Below, in pieces: positions 17,348 to 25,055 of a stretch of DNA of 39,425 bases (positions are counted from its first letter, which is position 1; every line of letters starts with the position of its first letter). Origin of the DNA: Streptomyces sp. CB02959 (GTDB lineage: Bacteria; Actinomycetota; Actinomycetes; Streptomycetales; Streptomycetaceae). The stretch lies in assembly GCF_002803155.1 (NCBI RefSeq), contig NZ_NNBP01000049.1, positions 1 through 39,425 on the forward strand, in the 5' to 3' direction. The notes beneath the pieces were generated by a model that worked only from the letters and a program-made list of their open reading frames with translations, did no database searches and was not told the origin of the DNA. The position numbers and the translations under genes are program-made.

Positions 17348-18214
17348 TCAGGCGCGGGACAGCGGCAGGGTGGTGCAGCGCAGCGAGCCGGGGATCCGGG
17401 TGACTTCGCGGTAGTCGACTGTGAGGACATCGAGTCCGCGTGCGGCGAGCTGGGTAGTGATGCGGTCGCTGCCGGCGGCGACGATCACGGTGTCCGGAGC
17501 GATCGCCAGGACGTTGGCCTGGACGGCCCGCGCCTCTGCGTCGGTGACGTCGATGAGGTCGAAGTGCTGCTCAAACCAGCGCAGTTCGGCGGGTGGAAAG
17601 ACACCGTGGTGGATGAGCGCCATGCCGGGCGCAACGATCGTGAAGTGGTCGTCCAGGTGGACGATGCCGCGGGTGGCGAAGCGGACCGGGCGGACCTCGC
17701 GGTCGACGCCGTGGTGGGCCAGCGCGCGCTGCAGCGCCCCCACGCCTGCCGGGGAGGTCTCTTCGCCGAGGCCGACCAGGACGGTGCCGGTGTGGAGGAC
17801 GACGTCGCCGCCCTCGATGGTGCCCTCGTCCAGGTGGGCGATGTGCGGGGCGCCGGTCAGCAGCGTGGTGAGCGCGTCGGCCTCTGGGCGGCGGTGCGCG
17901 GAGTTCAGGCGCGCCATGACGAGGACGTGGTCGATGACGAAGGCGATGTCGCGGGGGTAGTGCTGGACCGGGCAGCCCGGCGCGGCGTCGAGGAGGGTCA
18001 CGGTGGTGCCGCGGCTGCGGAGCAGGTTAATCAGGGTGTCCTGCTGGGTGCGTACGGTTGCCGGGTCGTAGGGCTTCCAGGAGCTGGTGGTCTTTGGGCG
18101 GATCAGGACGGGGTGGAGGTCGGGGCCGTCGAGGTCGGGGGTGATGTCGCTCGCGTAGCGCATGGCGACGTGGTGCAGGGTGCCGTACTCGCTGGTGGCG
18201 TGCGGGGTGAGCAC
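17348..18214 (-). CDS. DDAH-like amidino hydrolase / amidinotransferase-fold protein
   Basis: 288 aa from a GTG at 18214 preceded by CAGGAGAC. It has the guanidine-modifying (pentein) fold: YPRDIAFVI near residue 90, the EGGDVV acidic motif, the catalytic histidine in GIVHLDDHF, and a C-terminal nucleophile C280 in GSLRCTTLPLSR. Length matches dimethylargininase and arginine deiminase relatives. Such enzymes hydrolyse or transfer the amidino carbon of arginine-like substrates through a covalent cysteine adduct. A second pentein (an amidinotransferase) is in the same cluster, so guanidine chemistry is central. Whether it hydrolyses or transfers is not clear. A hairpin separates it from the upstream gene. 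Confidence 0.85.
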   Translation of the reverse strand: MLTPHATSEYGTLHHVAMRYASDITPDLDGPDLHPVLIRPKTTSSWKPYDPATVRTQQDTLINLLRSRGTTVTLLDAAPGCPVQHYPRDIAFVIDHVLVMARLNSAHRRPEADALTTLLTGAPHIAHLDEGTIEGGDVVLHTGTVLVGLGEETSPAGVGALQRALAHHGVDREVRPVRFATRGIVHLDDHFTIVAPGMALIHHGVFPPAELRWFEQHFDLIDVTDAEARAVQANVLAIAPDTVIVAAGSDRITTQLAARGLDVLTVDYREVTRIPGSLRCTTLPLSRA

Positions 18215-18291
18215 GATGGTGTCTCCTGGTGTGCGGGACGGGTCGGACGGCGAGCTGGACGCGGCGCAGACGGTCCCAGGAGGGTGCGGGT

Positions 18292-18325
18292 CCGGGGGGC
18301 GGCAGGTCAGGGCTGCCGCCCCCGG
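18292..18325 (-). terminator. GC-rich hairpin after the GFA gene
   Basis: Arms CCGGGGGGCGGCAG (18292-18305) and CTGCCGCCCCCGG (18313-18325) pair over 13 base pairs with one bulged G and a 7-base loop. It lies just downstream of the GFA-type gene on the minus strand and before the DDAH-like gene, so it may terminate or attenuate the operon. No U-run follows, as is common in Streptomyces. Confidence 0.55.
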
Positions 18326-18339
18326 AGGTTTCGCGGGTG

Positions 18340-18774
18340 TCAGCCGACGGGGCTCTTCTTCTGGGTGTCGGGGACCTGGGGCAGCCAGTGCACAGCGTCA
18401 TCGCGGAAGGACTGGTTGATGGGGACGAGATCGGCCCCGCTGGTGTCGTCCAGGGCCGTGACGACGATGCCAAGCTCGGGAACATCGCTGTCGATCGCCG
18501 CGAGGCGGCTGCCGCAGTTCGGGCAGAAGCCCCGCTGGGCCTCGCCCTCGAACGTGGTGAACCAGGTCGGCTCGACGCCGTTCGTCCAGGTGACGTCCTC
18601 GGGGGCGAAGCCGGCCCACCACATCACCGGGCCGCCGCCGAGCTTCTTGCAGTGCGGGCAGCTGCAGGTGTGCGGGTAGATGGCCTCGCCCTTGACGGTG
18701 AGGCGGATCTGTCCGCACAGGCATCCGCCGGAGCGCTCCTGGGCTGCGGCGACGATATCGGGGGTGGCGTTCAT
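18340..18774 (-). CDS. GFA family zinc protein (glutathione-dependent formaldehyde-activating enzyme-like)
   Basis: 144 aa. The start ATG at 18774 overlaps the upstream stop (TGATG). It has the GFA/CENP-V zinc pattern: GGCLCGQIRLTV, then TCSCPHCKKLGG, then FCPNCGSRL, giving cysteines for two zinc sites. Family members bind zinc and some act on thiol adducts of formaldehyde. In this cluster it could detoxify formaldehyde or hold a small intermediate made by the oxygenases, but that is inference. It is translationally coupled to the diiron enzyme. Confidence 0.88.
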   Translation of the reverse strand: MNATPDIVAAAQERSGGCLCGQIRLTVKGEAIYPHTCSCPHCKKLGGGPVMWWAGFAPEDVTWTNGVEPTWFTTFEGEAQRGFCPNCGSRLAAIDSDVPELGIVVTALDDTSGADLVPINQSFRDDAVHWLPQVPDTQKKSPVG

Positions 18775-19604
18775 CAGTACATCTCCGAGGCGCGGTGGGC
18801 GAGTTGAGCCCACCAGTGTGTCATCCCCTCGCTGATCGTCAGCCATCCATCGAGGGCCTGGGGCAGGTTGATGTGGAAGAGTTCACTCTGCTTGATGAAC
18901 CTAGCCAGGCCCTCGATGTGGGCGGCCTCGACGCTCATGCCGCCGACCTGGGCGGCCTCGTGGCTTTCGTCGAGGTGGAGGTCGTAGTAGTGGTGCAGGG
19001 CCTTGAGCTCGCTGCCGCTGCGGCCGATGGTCAGCTCGCCGTAGCGGTTGGTGATGTCGCGCAGGATCTGGGTCTCGGCGATCGCCACGGCCTCGGTCGC
19101 GTAGTAGGCGCCGGCGATGTGGCTGGGCATGTGCGAGCCGACCATCCACTGGTGGAGGTTGACCAGTGTCTCGGTCTCGGGGGCGGGCACGTGACCGTTG
19201 ACGAGCAGGCCGAGGTCCGACAGGAGCGCGTTGGTGTAGAGGACGTAGTGCGCGGGCACCTTGCCGCGCTCGCCGCCCTCCTCCAGGTGGTTGCGGCGCA
19301 GCTCGTGGGCGAGCTCGGGGCAGTAGCCCTCCACGGCGGTGGCGGCCGCCTTGAGGAACTGGGCGTTGTAGCGGGCGAACACCGAGAGCTCCTCGATGTA
19401 CATCCGGGCCTGGCGTTCGTTGAGGTCGGCGGCGCCGACCTTCTCGGCGATCCGCTCGTACGCCCAGTCGACCAGTGGGGCCAGGTGCGCGGTGACGAGG
19501 GCCTTGCTGGAGGTGAAGCGGCCCAGGAGGGTGCCGTTGATGGCGCTCTGTGTCTCGGGGTTGGCCTTGAGATATGCCTGGATGAGGCTGTTATCGGGGG
19601 TCAC
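18774..19604 (-). CDS. Iron-containing redox enzyme (haem-oxygenase-like diiron oxidase, HDO)
   Basis: 276 aa from GTG 19604, which overlaps the JmjC gene stop as GTGA and has a GGAGGAG site. The all-helical sequence carries the HDO ligand pattern: NHLEEGGERGKVPAHY (E108/E109 and H119), TEAVAIAETQ (E171, E177) and HHYYDLHLDESH (H210, D212, H215). HDO enzymes use a labile diiron centre and O2 for N-oxygenation, fragmentation or C-C cleavage, for example in SznF (guanidine N-hydroxylation), UndA and BesC. Here it sits between a JmjC protein and amidino-group enzymes, suggesting oxidation of a guanidine or of the repeat peptide. Substrate not proven. Confidence 0.82.
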   Translation of the reverse strand: MTPDNSLIQAYLKANPETQSAINGTLLGRFTSSKALVTAHLAPLVDWAYERIAEKVGAADLNERQARMYIEELSVFARYNAQFLKAAATAVEGYCPELAHELRRNHLEEGGERGKVPAHYVLYTNALLSDLGLLVNGHVPAPETETLVNLHQWMVGSHMPSHIAGAYYATEAVAIAETQILRDITNRYGELTIGRSGSELKALHHYYDLHLDESHEAAQVGGMSVEAAHIEGLARFIKQSELFHINLPQALDGWLTISEGMTHWWAQLAHRASEMY

Positions 19605-20926
19605 GCGTCGGTCTCCTCCATGTCGGCGGGGCGGGGGATCAGGTGCAGGCCACCGGTGGCTCCCAGGGCCCGGACGGCCGTGAGGAGTTCCGGCTTGTCG
19701 GGGAGGGCGATCGTTGCGCCGCTGTTGAGGGCGGTGATGGTGTCCCGGTTCAGCCCCGCGCTGTCGAGGGCGACGCCCGGCTGGTGTCCGCGCAGCAGGA
19801 CCTGGTGGGAGTCGCCATCGGCGTCGAGCAGGGTGGTCACCTGGTAGGGGGCGATCAGGCGGATCTCGGCGCCCGGCGTGACCTGCTCGGGGTCGAAGGC
19901 GTCCGCTGCTTCCCGGCGGGAGAGATCGCCCTCGACGAGTTCCCAGCCGCCGTTGCTCTGCAGCGTGGCCCACCGCTGCTCGGCGTGCTGGCGGGCCGCG
20001 CTGCGGACGCGGTCGGCGGCGAAGTGCAGGAGTTCGCGGCCGACGCCTGCCAGCCGGTCGGCGACGGCGCCGGGCCCGGCGGCCGTGTCCGCCATCGCGG
20101 AGGGCTCGTTGAGCGGGTCGTCGGGCCCGCCGCCGGCCAGGTCGGCGAGGACGTCCGGGATGATGCGGCTCTGCAGGATCTGCGCGTACGGGTAGGTGTA
20201 CAGCGGCATGGCCACCGAGACGGAGAAGGTGTCCTGGGTGCCGACGTGGAAGACCCGGCGGGGCAGGAAGAGGGCGTCGCCCGGCTCCAGTAGGAAGTGC
20301 TCGGCCTCCTCCAGCAGCGCGCGGTAGTCGCCGAACGTGGGCTGTTTGCCGCCGGTGAGCTTCTCGTACGTCTCGGCGGGCCAGCAGTAGAAGTTCTTGG
20401 CGTTCGGACCGAGGTGGACGAGGAAGGCGTCCTCGTAGCCCTCGTGGATCCCGAAGGCGGTGCCCGCGTAGTTCCCGGCGAACGCGACCTGTTCGGCGCC
20501 GCCCAGCGGCAGGCCCCACCCGTCGATGAGGGTCTTGAGGAAGGTGCCAAGGCCGGCGGCGAGTGCGGGGCTGACGGTCTCCAGGTTGTTGATGACCAGG
20601 GAGAACCGCTCGGCGTTGGCGAGGTTCTGCATCCAGGGCACGAAGGAGTCCACGCCCCCGTTCCAGGACGGGGCGGTCAGCACCTGGGGCAGGAGGTCGT
20701 CGCGGCGGTCCTCGCCGACGTAGACGCGGGCGTGCGCCTTGATGTCGGTGCCGGCGTTGTGGGCCCGGCGGATGGCCTCGAATCCGGTCAGGACGTCGTC
20801 CGGTTCGGCCGCGCTGGCGGGGATGATGCCCTTGAACAGGAAGGGCGTGGTCCGCCCGGTGGTGTGGTCGGGGAAGGTGCCGGTCCAGAAGGTCTGGTCG
20901 GGCGGCCAGGGGTAGGCGGTGTCCAT
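19601..20926 (-). CDS. JmjC/cupin-4-type oxygenase-like protein
   Basis: 441 aa, ATG 20926 with an AGGAGA site. The central cupin has AFGIHEGYEDAFLVHLGP (residues 158-173), NFYCWPAETYEKLTGG, and LEPGDALFLPRRVFHVG (213-229), typical of JmjC ribosomal-oxygenase-like proteins that hydroxylate side chains using Fe(II), O2 and 2-oxoglutarate. H161 and H227 fit metal ligands, but the expected HxD reads H-E-G, so the acidic ligand must be displaced (E165/D166) or lost. The C-terminal third resembles a winged-helix or dimer region followed by a short beta domain. It may hydroxylate residues of the nearby repeat peptide. Confidence 0.78.
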   Translation of the reverse strand: MDTAYPWPPDQTFWTGTFPDHTTGRTTPFLFKGIIPASAAEPDDVLTGFEAIRRAHNAGTDIKAHARVYVGEDRRDDLLPQVLTAPSWNGGVDSFVPWMQNLANAERFSLVINNLETVSPALAAGLGTFLKTLIDGWGLPLGGAEQVAFAGNYAGTAFGIHEGYEDAFLVHLGPNAKNFYCWPAETYEKLTGGKQPTFGDYRALLEEAEHFLLEPGDALFLPRRVFHVGTQDTFSVSVAMPLYTYPYAQILQSRIIPDVLADLAGGGPDDPLNEPSAMADTAAGPGAVADRLAGVGRELLHFAADRVRSAARQHAEQRWATLQSNGGWELVEGDLSRREAADAFDPEQVTPGAEIRLIAPYQVTTLLDADGDSHQVLLRGHQPGVALDSAGLNRDTITALNSGATIALPDKPELLTAVRALGATGGLHLIPRPADMEETDA

Positions 20927-20998
20927 CGGGGGTCTCCTGACGTCGGGGCGGGCTGCCGGGGCCGGAAGCGGAAGAGCGGCGTTGCGGGGGTGCCGGGG

Positions 20999-22144
20999 TT
21001 AGCTGAGGTAGTCCTCGGGGCCGCCGCGGCGGACGGTGTCGAGGGTGAAGCAGTGGAAGCCGCCGCCGAACAGACGCCGGTGGCGGTGGCGGACCGGGAC
21101 GACGGTGAACCCGCGGCGTTCCAAGGTCTCGATCAGCTCCGGGTAGAGGGAGTTGACGACGACGGTGTTCTCGTCGATGGACAGGAGGTTGATGTCCATG
21201 TACCGGCTGCCGATGGGCATGACGAAGCCGAGGTCGCTGTAGTCCGGGAAGTTGCTGTCGTCGGTCGCGGGGGCGTAGATCACGTCCCAGGACTGCATGT
21301 CCTGGGGCAGATATTCCCGGTAGGCCGGGGAGCGCAGCAGCATCAGGCCGGGGCGCAGCGGGACCAGGACGCTGTCGATGTGGTTGTCGGCCATGGCGTC
21401 CAGGCGGTGGAACCGCAAGTCGCGGATGTTCTCCCGGAGCCAGCGCAGGGCGAGTTCGTGGTTGTGGTTGGCGACATTGACCAGGACGTCGCGGCCCAGG
21501 CGCATGCACTGCGCACCGTCGAAGACCATCTCCAGGCCCAGGCCCTCGATCGCCCCGGCGCTCTCGCCGTCGGTGGCGCGGCTGACGTCCAGGTTCTGGC
21601 GGGTGAAGTAGAAGGTGTCTAGGGAGTCGCGGGCCAGGGCCGGGCGCGGCATGCTCAGCCAGTTCGCCCCGTCCTGGTAGTAGCGGTAGAAGGCGGGCTT
21701 GAGCAGGTCGTTCTCGAAGATGCGGGCGCGGACGTGGGGCGCGGTCTCCACGATGGTGTTGCCGAGGATGATGCTCTGGTCGCGGACGTTGAGCGGCGGG
21801 GTGGCCCTGGCGTCCCAGTGCAGGGAGCGGATGTCGACGTCCTTGCCGGGTGCCGCGGGCCGCAGGACCTTCACCCCGCATCCGGTCAGGGCGTCGGCCA
21901 GGCCGGCGATGTCTTCGTTGAGCTCGTCGACCAGCTGCGTGGGGATCGGCAGGAGCTCTTCCCCTGACGGGGTGGTGTGCTGACCGAGGACCGGGGCGAC
22001 GTTGTCGTAGAGGAACAGCCGCCACGAGGTGTCGGTGTGGTGGGCGTCGTAGTGCTCGGCGCGGCCGAGGACGACTTCGTCGAGCCGGGTGAACTCGTCG
22101 AAGCTGTTCAGGGCCGGCGGCGAGGCAGGCTCGGGCTGGGGCAT
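20999..22144 (-). CDS. Amidinotransferase (glycine/inosamine amidinotransferase-like)
   Basis: 381 aa, close to the length of AGAT and StrB1-type enzymes. The ATG at 22144 follows a GGAGGCGG site. Key pentein motifs are visible: FDGAQCMRLGRDVLV (substrate acid), DNHIDSVLVPLRPGL (catalytic histidine), IGSRYMDINLLSID, and the C-terminal nucleophile C365 in GGGFHCFTLDTVRR. These enzymes move an amidino group from arginine to an amine. Possible acceptors are a free amine in the pathway or lysine side chains; each complete unit of the repeat peptide has one lysine, which would become homoarginine. That substrate link is speculative. Confidence 0.9.
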   Translation of the reverse strand: MPQPEPASPPALNSFDEFTRLDEVVLGRAEHYDAHHTDTSWRLFLYDNVAPVLGQHTTPSGEELLPIPTQLVDELNEDIAGLADALTGCGVKVLRPAAPGKDVDIRSLHWDARATPPLNVRDQSIILGNTIVETAPHVRARIFENDLLKPAFYRYYQDGANWLSMPRPALARDSLDTFYFTRQNLDVSRATDGESAGAIEGLGLEMVFDGAQCMRLGRDVLVNVANHNHELALRWLRENIRDLRFHRLDAMADNHIDSVLVPLRPGLMLLRSPAYREYLPQDMQSWDVIYAPATDDSNFPDYSDLGFVMPIGSRYMDINLLSIDENTVVVNSLYPELIETLERRGFTVVPVRHRHRRLFGGGFHCFTLDTVRRGGPEDYLS

Positions 22145-22252
22145 GATGGGCCGCCTCCTCGGCGGCGGGCGACGGCGCGCCCCGGCCTCCGGCGCACGGG
22201 TGCGCGGCGGGTGGGCGTTGCCGTTCGGGGTTCGGAGGTCGGGCGGGGAAGG

Positions 22253-23293
22253 TCAGGCGGCCGAGGCGTGCCGGGGCGGGGTACAGGCGGCTGGGGCGTC
22301 GAGCCGAGTGATGATGTCCTCGATCACGCACGGCTGGTCGGGGGTGGCACGGCGCCGGAAGAAGTAGCCGGAGCACCATGGCACTTCGCCGAAGCGCGGC
22401 AGGTGTTGCGCGGTGAGGGCGCGGGCCTCGGGCAGGCGCCGCCAGGGGATCTGCGGGCACCAGTGGTGGATGGGGTGGAACATGTCGTCGAGGTGGCCGC
22501 CGAGCAGGTGCCGGGTGAGCCAGTGGGAGGTCCAGCCGCGGGTCTGCAGGAGGATGTCGCCGTTCTCGATCAGCCCGGCGTGGTTGCCGAGATCGGTGAT
22601 CCAGGTGACGACGGGCCGCACCAGGACGAGGGGGAGCAGCCAGTAGAGCAGGAGGTACGGCACGCCGCCCACGGGCCACAGCGCGGCGACGACGCCGGCC
22701 CACAGCACGGCCCGGGTGGCGAGGGCCCGCCTGGTCTCCCCCGGCGCGCGGGTGACCAGGGACAGCACCGCGGTCTTCGGCAGCCGCCACAGCGCGTTGC
22801 GCACGATGACCCGCAGAACGAAGCCGCGGCGGCTGGGCGCCCGGCCCGCGGCGCGGATGTTGCCGGCGCGGTAGGACTGGAACATCGGGTCGTCGTCCCA
22901 GCCGAGCTTGGCGTGGTGGACGTAGTGGCTGCTGCGGTAGGGCTCGAAGCCCTCGCCGAGCAGGCCGGTCAGGAGGTAGCCGATGATCCGGTTGGCGTCG
23001 CGGGTGGCCATGAGCTTGGAGTGCACGCACTCGTGGCCGAGGTTGGACAGGTGGCGCTGGCGCACCCCGATGTAGCAGACGGCAAGCAGGGGGCCGGCGA
23101 CGTGACCGATGAAGTGTCCGGCGAGCACTGCGGCGGCGATTGCCAAGAGGTCCCAGGCGACGTCCCACAGGCCGATGGTCGGGCGCCCGCAGAGCTTCTC
23201 CAGGTCGCCGATGAGCTGCTGCCCGAGGGCCTTGCGCACAGGGCCGGAGGCTCCGGTGCCGTTGCGGGTCCTGCCGACGGCGGGACTGCTCAT
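22253..23293 (-). CDS. Fatty acid desaturase-like membrane di-iron enzyme
   Basis: 346 aa from ATG 23293 with a strong GGAGGACC site. The three histidine boxes are GHECVHSK (H87, H91), SSHYVHHAK (H123, H126, H127) and FHPIHHWCP (H273, H276, H277), with an extra GNHAG histidine (238). Hydrophobic segments around 45-75 and 195-240 support a membrane protein. The family desaturates or hydroxylates acyl chains and some amino-acid-derived or carotenoid substrates. In this operon it follows the repeat peptide and precedes amidinotransferase and oxygenase genes, so it is a candidate tailoring enzyme. Confidence 0.9.
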   Translation of the reverse strand: MSSPAVGRTRNGTGASGPVRKALGQQLIGDLEKLCGRPTIGLWDVAWDLLAIAAAVLAGHFIGHVAGPLLAVCYIGVRQRHLSNLGHECVHSKLMATRDANRIIGYLLTGLLGEGFEPYRSSHYVHHAKLGWDDDPMFQSYRAGNIRAAGRAPSRRGFVLRVIVRNALWRLPKTAVLSLVTRAPGETRRALATRAVLWAGVVAALWPVGGVPYLLLYWLLPLVLVRPVVTWITDLGNHAGLIENGDILLQTRGWTSHWLTRHLLGGHLDDMFHPIHHWCPQIPWRRLPEARALTAQHLPRFGEVPWCSGYFFRRRATPDQPCVIEDIITRLDAPAACTPPRHASAA

Positions 23294-23336
23294 CAGGTCC
23301 TCCAGTCGAGACGGTGTGGATGAATGGGGCCGAGTT

Positions 23337-23366
23337 CCGGCGCGCCCTCGCGGGCGGGCGCGCCGG
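23337..23366 (-). terminator. Perfect hairpin between peptide gene and desaturase gene
   Basis: Arms CCGGCGCGCCC (23337-23347) and GGGCGCGCCGG (23356-23366) pair perfectly over 11 base pairs with an 8-base loop. It lies 30 bases after the repeat-peptide stop and 44 bases before the desaturase start. A partial terminator here would let the peptide mRNA exceed enzyme mRNA, a layout common in RiPP operons. Confidence 0.6.
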
Positions 23367-23395
23367 AGCACGACGAGGGGTGGTTCAGCCGCGGG

Positions 23396-23641
23396 TCAGA
23401 CGGCGACGAGGGCGCGGTCCGGGCGCATGCCGGCCTTCAGCACGGAGGCGTCCGGGCGCATCCCGAGCTTCAGCACGGAGGCGTCCGGCCGCATGCCGAC
23501 CTTCAGGCTGGGGGCGTCGGGGCGCATGCCGGCCTTCAGCACGGTGGCGTCCGGGCGCATCCCGAGCTTCAGCACGGAGGCGTCCGGCCGCATGCCGACC
23601 TTCAGCACGGTGTCCGGGGTCATTCCGGCGGTAGCGGTCAT
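23396..23641 (-). CDS. Repeat peptide, candidate multi-core RiPP precursor
   Basis: 81 aa from ATG 23641 with an AGGGAGAA site. After MTATA the protein is one degenerate unit (GMTPDTVLKV), five full units and one diverged last unit (GMRPDRALVAV). The consensus unit is GMRPDASVLK plus V, L or A. Met, Pro and Asp are kept in every unit, Arg in all but the first, and Lys in all but the last. There is no Cys, and hardly any leader. It is the first gene of an operon encoding a desaturase, amidinotransferase, JmjC protein and HDO enzyme, with a hairpin right after it. I infer a multi-core precursor or a scaffold peptide modified by those enzymes. I recognise no named family. The complementary frame is a shadow. 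Confidence 0.75.
   Translation of the reverse strand: MTATAGMTPDTVLKVGMRPDASVLKLGMRPDATVLKAGMRPDAPSLKVGMRPDASVLKLGMRPDASVLKAGMRPDRALVAV
23399..23626. repeat. Tandem 33-base coding repeats with a 99-base super-repeat
   Basis: Seven units, six of 33 bases and the first one codon shorter, encode the repeat peptide. The last residue of successive units runs V, L, A, V, L, A, V, and the matching DNA shows a near-exact 99-base period (three units), pointing to duplication of a three-unit block. There are no spacers, so it is not a CRISPR array. Confidence 0.9.
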
Positions 23642-23778
23642 CGAGTTCTCCCTGTTCGGTCGCGGGTGATCCGCGAGTCCGGATGATCGGGCTGTGGAAC
23701 TGCCGGGCCGCGGGTCCGGTGAAGTGCTGAACCATCGGCTCGGCACGCCATGGCGTGGGCGAACGCAGGTGGAGAGGG

Positions 23779-23930
23779 CCGCAACGGAGCACGTCCTGCC
23801 CACCTGTGGAGGAGCGTTGCGTGGCAGTCACGCCGGGCGCTTGGCCAGTCACGCTAGAGCTGGGCTGAGGAGGGCCGCAACGGCTCTGGCCGTTGCGCCG
23901 GTTGCACGGGACCGTTGCGTCCCCGTTGCG
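23779..23930. promoter_or_regulatory. Cluster of CCGTTGCG / CCGCAACGG repeats in the divergent promoter region
   Basis: CCGCAACGG occurs at 23779-23787 and 23875-23883; its complement-oriented core CCGTTGCG occurs at 23890-23897, 23912-23919 and 23923-23930, with a looser copy GCGTTGCG near 23814. The 503-base gap between the peptide gene (minus) and the LysRS-like gene (plus) otherwise has no gene. The repeats are good candidates for binding sites of a regulator controlling both arms; no regulator gene is in the cluster itself. Confidence 0.5.
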
Positions 23931-24144
23931 CGCACACCCGCGTTGAGCTGCAAAAACGCCGAACGTTGTTCCTGAACGAGCCCCATTTTCAGCCCGCTGG
24001 CCGCCGCACGGCTGGTGGAAGGGCTTCTGCTGCTCGTGCGGGCGCGGCTACTTTGTGGCCCCGCCGAGGACCCACACGCCAGATCACCGCGGGGCCCGGC
24101 TCCCAGCGAACTCCGCCCGGAATCAACGACCTTGAGGAGCACCC

Positions 24145-25024
24145 GTGCTCAACCCCGTCGTCATGAAGTCCGACCTGCTGTTCAGCCTGCGGGACACGCT
24201 CCGCGCGGAGACCTTCGTCGAGGTGACCACCCCGACATTGCGCAGAGCCGACCTCGGCCCGGGACGCCGCCTACCGGTGGACCATGACGGCGGGCGGTTC
24301 CTGCGGGCGATGATCGGCCCGGCCCTGCGCAAGAACCTGGAGCACCACCGGCGCATCTTCGAGATCGGCGCATGCTTCCGGCCCGAGAAGCCCGACGGGT
24401 TGCACGCGCCCGAGTTCCAGATGCTCGACCTCTACGCCGCCGGCGAGGACTTCAACTTCCTCCTGGCACTCGCCGAGCAGCTGATCGGCCCGCACCTTCC
24501 GTACACCCCCCAGCGGGTCTCCGTCGCCGGCCACGTCCGCGACCAGTTCGGCATCGACCTGCACCGCGAGCCCCTCGGTGACCTGCCCGCGCGGATGGCC
24601 GCCCACCTGGGCATGAGCGCGGACGTGCCGTTCAAGACGGTGCTCGGGCAGTACGTGGAACGCGAACTGGAGGCCCAGAGCACCGGCGCAGCGCTATTCC
24701 TGACCGAGTACCCGGTCGGCGGGGACGAGCCGTGCGCCCGCCTCACGCCCGGCACCACCGCCGTCCTCAACCGCCTTCGAGGTCCTGGTCGACGGCATCG
24801 AGGTCGTCCACGGCTACGAGGACGAGCCCGACGGGACCGCGTTCATCGACCGGGCCCGTGCAGTGGACCTGTACGACGACGAACAGGCCCTGGCCCGGGA
24901 GGCGATCGACGCCGGCCGCGTGCCGGCCGGCAGCGTCGGACTCGGCATCGGCATCGAGCGCCTGTGCATGGCCGCCTCCGGCGTCAAGGACATCAGCGTC
25001 TTCCACCCCTCGCCCCAGTTCTGA
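24145..25024 (+). pseudogene. LysRS-like class II aminoacyl-tRNA synthetase core (EpmA/GenX-type), frameshifted
   Basis: GTG 24145 with a GAGGAG site. The product would be about 293 aa, the catalytic core only, like EpmA (GenX/PoxA), with no tRNA anticodon-binding domain. Motif 2 is clear (IFEIGACFRPEK, then HAPEFQMLDLY, about 71-97) and motif 3 is GLGIGIERLCMAASG, then VKDISVFHPSPQF. Between them the frame shifts by one base near 24770: the conserved TAFEVLVDGIEVVHGYEDEP block is in the next frame. Either a sequencing error or a real lesion. Such proteins activate lysine-like amino acids as adenylates; here it may load a (beta-)lysine or arginine analogue onto the peptide, NRPS or another carrier. 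Confidence 0.75.
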
Positions 25025-25055
25025 CCGCCCCGATCACCGTCCGGAAGGAGTGGCG

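Noticed and set aside
18774..23168. A 1464-residue open frame on the minus strand.
   Set aside because: Only its last 276 residues are a real gene (HDO enzyme). The rest is a Pro/Arg-rich shadow of the JmjC, amidinotransferase and desaturase genes, which have better motifs and ribosome-binding sites.
23399..23626. CRISPR-like regular repeats.
   Set aside because: Units are contiguous coding repeats with no spacers and no cas genes nearby.
23314..23686. Plus-strand frames giving His/Gln-rich repeats across the peptide repeat array.
   Set aside because: They lack a ribosome-binding site and have no family features; the minus frame has a good start and conserved composition.
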